The translations under genes were made by a program, and so were the position numbers. From assembly GCA_037384225.1 (NCBI GenBank), contig JARROD010000214.1:1-9681 (forward strand): a DNA stretch of 9,681 nucleotides, written 5' to 3'. Within the stretch, counting starts at the first letter, position 1, and each line of letters begins with the position of its first letter. The notes under the pieces are model-generated. The model had not been told where the DNA came from. It worked only from the letters and a program-made list of their open reading frames with translations, and did not search any database. Shown here piece by piece: positions 4,750 to 9,681 of this stretch. The DNA is from JARROD01 sp037384225. GTDB lineage: Bacteria > Pseudomonadota > Gammaproteobacteria > Pseudomonadales > Cellvibrionaceae.

Positions 4750-7188
4750 ATGCACGTCAAACTTACGCCTGTATCGCATCCGCAGCTTGGAGAAGTCCTG
4801 ATCGAGGACCCCCTGTTTGCCATAGGCCGGCACGAACCTCCCTTCAGCACCTATGCACCGGAGCTGGTCGCCAGCCTGTCGCGCCGGCACGCGCGTATTT
4901 TCGAGGAGGCCGGCGCTGTCTATTTGGCGGATATGGGCAGCCGCAACGGTACCCGGCTCAACAACAAAGCGGTGGAGCTTAAACCCGTACGCCTCAGACA
5001 GGGTGACAACATCTGTTTTGCCGGCAGTCTGGAATACAACGTCGAAATACTGGATCTGGCGGCCCAACAAAAAGGCCAGCAGGCGCCGCCGGCCACACCT
5101 GTTCGCCTGAGCCTGATTCCCAAAGGCAAGGACAGCGCCCCCGACCTTATCACTGTCACCGGTTTTCCTTTTTTAGTCGGTAAATCCAGCCCGGCGTTTG
5201 CCTCAGTGGCCGGGCAGGGCACACAACAGAATCAATACCTTTCCCGCCGCCACGCCCATTTTTATCTCAGTGGCGAGGCGCTGTATCTCGAGGATTTGGG
5301 CAGTACCAACGGTACCTTTGTCAACGGCGAGCGGCTCACTGAGCATGCCAGGCGCATCCAAAGCGGCGATAACATTGTGTTCGGCGCCGCCGACTTTGCC
5401 TACACCGTCAAACTGGAATCCCTCCCGGGCGAAGCGCAGGCGCCGGATCAAGAGGCGGAGCAGGCGGCGCCAAACACCATCTTCGTTTCCTCTGCGAACT
5501 CGTTTCTCGATATTTTCTGTGCCGAAGAAGATGAGGGGGAAGTCGCATCACCCGACGCCAGCGCGGCGCCGTCAGCCGGCGCCGCACCGGCTCCCACCCT
5601 CCATCGCGGCGGACTGCACCGGTTTTTCACCTTTGCGCGGGAGGTGCGCGGAGCGTTCGTGGAACCGCGCCCCCGCAACCCCCGCCGGGTCTGGTTAACA
5701 CTGGCATGCCTGGCGCTGGTGGCGGCCGTCGCCGCCGGGCTGTACTTTGCCGGCGCTCAGCGGCGGCACATTCACCAACTGCTGGAGCAACAGCAATACC
5801 GCCGCGCCGCCGAGCAGGGAGTGGCTTTTCTCAAGCACAATCCGCAAGCCGAAGACGTGCGCGAATGGGTTGACGAAGCGCTTATCAAAGACGTGATTCC
5901 ACGCTGGCAGACAGCGCTGGAAGCGGGAGACTACAGCGCCGCGGACAGTGTGGTCGCCGGCGCCAGAGCGCTGACGGACAAGGCTTCCCGGGGCCGGGCA
6001 ATGCTGGATATCTTGGACTGGATGACCCGCTTGCACAGCTTTGTCACAGAGCGCGGCGGCAGCCTCGCGTCACTGCGCATATACGCCCATGAAGCCCCCA
6101 TCGAGAAACTCCTGCAATGGTGGGACAGCGCCGAGCAAAGCCACCGCCGCAATCTGCGGCTGATGCTCGATTACGTGCCGGCGTTCAGTAATGTCAATGC
6201 GCTCACCTTCAGCTATCTGCGCAGTCTGCGCAGTGAAAAATCCGTCTATCTGGCGGCGATCGACAAGCTAAAGGGTACGATCGAGTCGCATCTGGCGGCC
6301 GGCAAAGCCGCCGAACTCGAACCCCTATTCGAGGACTTCGCCGAGCATTACCCCCGTATCACCGGAATCGAATTACTGCGCATCGACCTGGAAAATTACC
6401 TCAGCCTGCAAGCGTTTCTGGCCGATCCGGCGCAGACCGATCCGGGCCGGATCGAGGCGGAGTTCGATCGCCTCATCTTTAATACGCCCCCGTTCAGGGA
6501 ACAGGTGGCGCAATTGCGGGCCCGGGCGTTACCGTCGAACAGCGTTGCCCAGGGGTATCAAAAAGCCTCCCGCGCCTGGCGCGCCGGGCAGCTCGAGCAA
6601 TCCCTCGCTATACTTGAAGAACTCGCCGAAGAATCCGACAGCGCCGTCATCGGCCGGCAACTGGCCCACAAAAAACAGCTGCTGAAGCAATATCAGGCTT
6701 TGCGGCAGGCTCGGGGAAGTGACGACTACGACCGGCGCCTGCTGGCATTCTACCCGCGCCTGGACGCTGAAGAAGACGTGTTTATGCGCCAGTCCCTGCA
6801 AGCGGACTATCGGCAACTCGGCAGCGCCACACTGCGCGACGCCGAACAGGCCTGGCGCGCGGCGCGGAAGAACTGGGACGCCTATCTGCGCGAGGGCGGT
6901 ATCCGCGGCGCGCAGCGACTCGAAACCGAGATCTCGGCCGAATTCAAACGCCGGGCCGGGTTGCTCACCCAAGCCGCCCGCCACGCCCGCCGGGGGCAGC
7001 GTTTTTACACCCTGCTGGAGCGCCGGGCCGAGCCGGAGGTGAGCGCGCTCTATGAAAAAATCCTCGCCGAGACGGCGCTCCAGCGCCGCTCGCTAAAGCA
7101 GTTGAGCATGGTACTGAGCCCGGCGCTGCTGGCCGCCAAACTCGAACTGCTGGCAGACGCCGAAACGCAGGACGGGGCCGATGAGTGA
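4750..7188 (+). CDS. Tandem-FHA transmembrane protein with large helical, probably periplasmic domain
   Basis: The 812-residue product has two N-terminal FHA domains. FHA1 (about 1-101) has G26-R27, S44-R-R-H47 and R-N66-G-T68. FHA2 (about 118-222) has G144-K145 in place of GR, S165-R-R-H168 and S-T-N187-G-T. An acidic/Ala-Pro linker (about 223-310) leads to one TM helix (about 314-334). The remaining roughly 475 residues are predicted helical, with E-x-x-x-Y-x-x-A-type pairs that recall TPR-like helical hairpins; I recognise no named domain. By the positive-inside rule the FHA part is cytoplasmic and the helical part periplasmic. It sits between the outer-membrane channel and the adaptor, so a regulatory or scaffolding part of the exporter that reads phosphothreonine is plausible (inference). 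Ten bases separate it from the NodT gene, and it overlaps the HlyD gene by eight. GGAG at 4733-4736 is a rather distant ribosome site. Confidence 0.88.
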   Translation: MHVKLTPVSHPQLGEVLIEDPLFAIGRHEPPFSTYAPELVASLSRRHARIFEEAGAVYLADMGSRNGTRLNNKAVELKPVRLRQGDNICFAGSLEYNVEILDLAAQQKGQQAPPATPVRLSLIPKGKDSAPDLITVTGFPFLVGKSSPAFASVAGQGTQQNQYLSRRHAHFYLSGEALYLEDLGSTNGTFVNGERLTEHARRIQSGDNIVFGAADFAYTVKLESLPGEAQAPDQEAEQAAPNTIFVSSANSFLDIFCAEEDEGEVASPDASAAPSAGAAPAPTLHRGGLHRFFTFAREVRGAFVEPRPRNPRRVWLTLACLALVAAVAAGLYFAGAQRRHIHQLLEQQQYRRAAEQGVAFLKHNPQAEDVREWVDEALIKDVIPRWQTALEAGDYSAADSVVAGARALTDKASRGRAMLDILDWMTRLHSFVTERGGSLASLRIYAHEAPIEKLLQWWDSAEQSHRRNLRLMLDYVPAFSNVNALTFSYLRSLRSEKSVYLAAIDKLKGTIESHLAAGKAAELEPLFEDFAEHYPRITGIELLRIDLENYLSLQAFLADPAQTDPGRIEAEFDRLIFNTPPFREQVAQLRARALPSNSVAQGYQKASRAWRAGQLEQSLAILEELAEESDSAVIGRQLAHKKQLLKQYQALRQARGSDDYDRRLLAFYPRLDAEEDVFMRQSLQADYRQLGSATLRDAEQAWRAARKNWDAYLREGGIRGAQRLETEISAEFKRRAGLLTQAARHARRGQRFYTLLERRAEPEVSALYEKILAETALQRRSLKQLSMVLSPALLAAKLELLADAETQDGADE

Positions 7189-8557
7189 CAACGAACAGAA
7201 AATGCTGAGCCTGGCCCGGGCCCTGGAGGACCACAGTGCCGAAGGCATTGAGATCCTCGCCTCCGAGCCGCCGCGCCTGATCAGATTGACCCTGGTGCTG
7301 ATCGCAAGTCTGCTGCTGGTGGCCCTGGTGTGGTCTTTTTTCGGCCGCGCCGATGTCATTGTCAGCGCCCCCGGAACCCTGAGCCCCGGCTCGGAAATCA
7401 GGCGCTTCTACGCCCCCATCGAAGGCGAACTGGTGGACATCTTTATCGCCGAGGGGCAGCCGGTGGTCAAAGGGGACGTGATCGCCCGCCTCAATGCCCG
7501 CGGCGCGGTCAAAGCCGCGGCCGAAGCGCTCGAAGCCGAATTGAGACTCGCCGACGCGCGCCGCGAACTGCAGCGCTTTCCCGCCCGCAAACAACTGATG
7601 GAACGCCAGGTTCAGGCGCTGGAAGACAGAATTGAAAGCGCCCGCAAGCGCCATGAAAAGCGGGTGGCGGAAGGCATGAACAAGCTGGCGGCGCAGCAAC
7701 AGGCGCAACTCCAGCAAGCCCGGGGCCGGGTATTGACCAGCAAACGCGCCCTCGACGTCGCCCGCCTGGAACTGGAAAAGTTCCAGCGCCTGTTCAACTC
7801 CCCCGGTGGCGGCGGTGTATCAAAAACCCAAGTGGAAACCCGCCGCAGCGAATTTGTCAGCGCCCGGGAAGAACACAAGCTGGCCCAGGCCAAATTCAGC
7901 GAACTGGAATTCCAGCTGAGCAGCGAATACGCCGAAGCCAAGGCCGCCCTGGAAGCCAGCGACCAGGAACTCAATGAACTACTGATTGAAAAAGACAGCC
8001 TGCTCGACAAAATTCAATACGAACAGGACAAGGTACAAGTGGCCTTGCGCGGCGCCGAACTGGAAGCCGAGGCGGCCGAACGGGTCAAGTTTGAAAATAT
8101 CGATGAAGACAACTTTCTGCGCATTCTCGCCCCCGTATCCGGCGTACTGACCGACGTGAAATTCACCCAGCCCGGGGACAAGATTCAGGCCCACACGCCC
8201 CTCGGCGGCATAGCCGAAGAGGGTGCGCGCCCGGTACTGAAGATCGAAATACCGGAGCGGGACCGCGCCTTTCTGGCGGTGGGGCAGACAGTGAAAATGA
8301 AATTCAACGCCTTCGCCTACCAACGCTACGGCTTTATCGAAGGCACACTGGAATACCTCTCCCCCTCCACGCGTGTCTCGGAAAAAAGCCAGGTACCGGT
8401 TTACCAGGGCCGCGTCACCCTGGAACGGGATTTTTTCGAAGTCGACGCCCGGCAATACCCGCTGCGTTACGGCATGCAGGCCACCGCCGAAATCGTCGTC
8501 CGCAAACGGCGCCTGATCGACCTGGCGCTGGACCCGTTTCGCAACCTGGAAGGGTAG
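7181..8557 (+). CDS. HlyD-family type I secretion membrane-fusion (adaptor) protein
   Basis: The 458-residue protein has a short cytoplasmic N-terminus, one TM helix (about 33-54), a first lipoyl half (about 74-105), a long alpha-helical hairpin (about 108-300, with a Gly-rich break near 207), a second lipoyl half (about 308-345) and a beta-barrel/membrane-proximal C-terminus. The latter carries F-x-A-F-x-Y-Q-R-Y-G and Y-G-M-x-A-x-A-E-I, hallmarks of HlyD/LktD/colicin-exporter adaptors. It should bridge an inner-membrane ABC transporter to the outer-membrane channel, here presumably the NodT protein. The start ATG overlaps the upstream stop as ATGAGTGA, and AGGA at 7169-7172 is well placed. 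No ABC ATPase or peptidase is encoded in this window. Confidence 0.93.
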   Translation: MSDNEQKMLSLARALEDHSAEGIEILASEPPRLIRLTLVLIASLLLVALVWSFFGRADVIVSAPGTLSPGSEIRRFYAPIEGELVDIFIAEGQPVVKGDVIARLNARGAVKAAAEALEAELRLADARRELQRFPARKQLMERQVQALEDRIESARKRHEKRVAEGMNKLAAQQQAQLQQARGRVLTSKRALDVARLELEKFQRLFNSPGGGGVSKTQVETRRSEFVSAREEHKLAQAKFSELEFQLSSEYAEAKAALEASDQELNELLIEKDSLLDKIQYEQDKVQVALRGAELEAEAAERVKFENIDEDNFLRILAPVSGVLTDVKFTQPGDKIQAHTPLGGIAEEGARPVLKIEIPERDRAFLAVGQTVKMKFNAFAYQRYGFIEGTLEYLSPSTRVSEKSQVPVYQGRVTLERDFFEVDARQYPLRYGMQATAEIVVRKRRLIDLALDPFRNLEG

Positions 8558-8656
8558 GGAGGGAAGGATAGGGACATGCTGGTGCAACGGCTCTCGCAGG
8601 GCTATCCCCAGACCGACACCGGTGCTGGGAAGAGAGAATCCAAACTGGAGGCAAAC

Positions 8657-9409
8657 ATGACAGGCATAGTAAAGATCGGCGACGAAGTTATTAACGCGGA
8701 AACATTTATAACCCTACTCAAACTCAACGGGCGCTTCGACGGACTCATGGAAGATATTCTCAAGGACAAACTTACCGTACACGAAGCCAAGCGGCAGGGC
8801 ATCACCCTCAGCGAAGACGACATACAACTGCGCGCCGACCAATTCCGGCGCGCCCACGGCTTACAGCGCGCCACCGACACCAACAACTATTTCGCCACCC
8901 TCAAAATCACCCTGGACGACTTCGAAGCCTTTATCACCGACACCCTGTACCAGGAAAAAATGGCCGAGAAAATCGTCGACGACACCGCGGTGGAAGCCTA
9001 CTTCAAAGCCAACTCCCCCCGGTTCGACAGCATTGTAGTGAGCCATATCGTGATGGACTCCGAGGGCGGCGCCCGGGAACTGCTATCGCTGCTCAAGGAA
9101 GAAGGCGAAGACTTCGCCGCCATGGCCCGCGAACACTCAGTGGCCGACACCCGCGCCGCCGGCGGCTATATCGGCAACGTCATGCGCGGCTCGCTGCAAA
9201 AAGACGTCGAGGCCCGGGTATTCAACGCCGAAGAGGGCGAACTGCTCGGCCCCTTTGCCACCGGCGACGGCACCCACCATGAACTCTTTCGCATCGACAG
9301 CAAGCGCAGCGCGCAGCTCGACGAAGAGACGGCGGCGGAAATACGCCGCCTGCTGCGGGAAGAATGGCTGGCGAAAAAAGCGCGGGAACATCGAATCGAA
9401 GTACTGTAA
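8657..9409 (+). CDS. Parvulin (PpiC/SurA-type) peptidyl-prolyl cis-trans isomerase
   Basis: The product is 250 residues from the ATG at 8657, chosen for GGAGG at 8647-8651 with ideal spacing; the in-frame ATG at 8576 has no ribosome site and adds residues unlike the family. Residues 1-120 form a SurA-like helical chaperone region. Residues about 125-215 form the rotamase domain, with S-H-I at its first strand, F-A-A-M-A-R-E-H-S, G-G-Y-I-G and the G-P-F-A-T-x-x-G-x-H-H end. The C-terminus is a charged helix. No signal peptide or TM helix is visible, so unlike SurA or PrsA it should stay in the cytoplasm, perhaps holding the exported peptide or another substrate in an open form before export. 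It is the last gene of the operon, 99 bp after the adaptor gene. Confidence 0.9.
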   Translation: MTGIVKIGDEVINAETFITLLKLNGRFDGLMEDILKDKLTVHEAKRQGITLSEDDIQLRADQFRRAHGLQRATDTNNYFATLKITLDDFEAFITDTLYQEKMAEKIVDDTAVEAYFKANSPRFDSIVVSHIVMDSEGGARELLSLLKEEGEDFAAMAREHSVADTRAAGGYIGNVMRGSLQKDVEARVFNAEEGELLGPFATGDGTHHELFRIDSKRSAQLDEETAAEIRRLLREEWLAKKAREHRIEVL

Positions 9410-9462
9410 CACCCCTGTTCCGGGAATGTCCCATCCGGCCACTGTTTTGTGGGTGTTTTGTG

Positions 9463-9590
9463 GGGACAGACACTTTTTCTTTTTTGGTGGGACAGACACT
9501 GTTTTGTAGTAGGGACAGACATGAAAAGTCAGCGGGACAGATGGGGACAGACACTCTTTTGTAGCAGGGACAGACATGAAAAGTCAGCGG
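9463..9590. repeat. GGGACAGACA repeats with a 55-bp tandem duplication
   Basis: GGGACAGACA occurs at 9463, 9489, 9512, 9544 and 9567, with a shortened GGGACAGA at 9534. Segments 9489-9535 and 9544-9590 match at 45 of 47 positions and are 55 bp apart, so a unit was duplicated in tandem. From memory, GGGACAGAC motifs of this kind are scattered in many gammaproteobacterial genomes and often flank IS200-like REP-associated transposase genes; no transposase is seen here. Confidence 0.85.
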
Positions 9591-9630
9591 TGTCAGCCAA
9601 GAGGGGTTGGCATCTGCTTTGGAGCGACTA

Positions 9631-9668
9631 GCGCCAGGGATGGCGCGGGACCGGGCCATGGACGGCCC
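9631..9668. repeat. Pair of small palindromes, REP-like
   Basis: GCGCCA-GGGA-TGGCGC (9631-9646) is a perfect hairpin of 6 bp with a 4-base loop. GGGCC-ATGGAC-GGCCC (9653-9668) is a second. Their cores GCCAGGGATGGC and GCCATGGACGGC agree at 10 of 12 positions and are 22 bp apart. Paired CAGGGATG/CATGGATG palindromes recur in gammaproteobacterial genomes as I recall, so these are probably interspersed repeats and not gene-specific signals. GCCAA-GAGGGG-TTGGC (9596-9611) is a weaker third stem. Confidence 0.6.
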
Positions 9669-9681
9669 ACCGGAGGGGAAA

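Larger units (their letters stand above)
9410..9681. other. Gene-free 3' region after the export operon
   Basis: I see no credible coding frame here. The stretch holds the GGGACAGACA repeats and the paired palindromes described separately. A small stem GGGA-ATG-TCCC (9422-9432) follows the prolyl isomerase stop but lacks a T-run, so no clear rho-independent terminator is visible. The pyrimidine run near 9474-9485 is not preceded by a stable stem. Confidence 0.7.

Noticed and set aside
6965..7717. 250-residue minus-strand frame across the FHA/HlyD junction
   Set aside because: It is antisense to two well-supported genes and has low-complexity composition with no recognisable domain.
8576..8656. 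N-terminal extension of the prolyl isomerase from ATG 8576
   Set aside because: There is no ribosome site and no signal-peptide character, whereas ATG 8657 has GGAGG at ideal spacing.
9449..9631. Small plus-strand frames in the 3' repeats
   Set aside because: They are made of the GGGACAGACA repeats (repeated G-T-D or G-Q-T words) and have no independent coding evidence.

Overview
The window looks like chromosomal DNA of a free-living, GC-rich gammaproteobacterium, probably marine or polysaccharide-degrading (Cellvibrionales/Hahella/Marinobacter-like). This is an inference. It rests on the lipoprotein NodT-type outer-membrane channel, tandem-FHA membrane proteins, a HlyD adaptor of type I secretion, and GGGACAGAC repeats with small paired palindromes of a kind I associate from memory with such genomes.

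Layout. (1) 1-253: a 69-bp tandem repeat, three full units plus a partial one, each carrying a perfect 14-bp palindrome. All six frames through it are open. (2) 254-526 (+): a small protein with two near-identical helix-turn-helix modules of transposase-accessory type, possibly continuing upstream through the repeat. A decayed third copy of the module start lies across and beyond its stop. (3) 590-1690 (-): a pentapeptide-repeat protein fused to a two-TM potassium-channel-like pore, convergent with the HTH gene, probably started from TTG, with a sharp base-composition step inside the gene. (4) 1832-2965 (+): a tail-anchored protein with two FHA domains and a tail of 12-residue D-E/K-T-R-F repeats. 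(5) 2966-3150: a regulatory-looking spacer with a triplicated GTATACAGGAT-like motif and a perfect hairpin. (6) 3151-9409 (+): a compact five-gene operon: a 68-aa double-glycine-leader peptide, a NodT/TolC-type outer-membrane lipoprotein, an 812-aa FHA-FHA-TM-helical protein, a HlyD-type adaptor and a parvulin-type prolyl isomerase. (7) 9410-9681: no gene; GGGACAGACA repeats, a 55-bp tandem duplication and two small palindromes.

How the genes may work together. The operon reads as an export system for the small peptide. The peptide has a cleavable-type leader ending in GG. HlyD and NodT-type proteins supply the periplasmic and outer-membrane conduit, and the prolyl isomerase may help substrate folding in the cytoplasm. 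The 812-aa protein could couple cytoplasmic phosphothreonine signals, read by its FHA domains, to the periplasmic side of the exporter. The inner-membrane ABC transporter/peptidase such a system needs is not in the window. The upstream FHA protein may belong to the same signalling layer. The phospho-gated peptide exporter is the most interesting candidate system here, but its function is inferred from architecture and gene order only.
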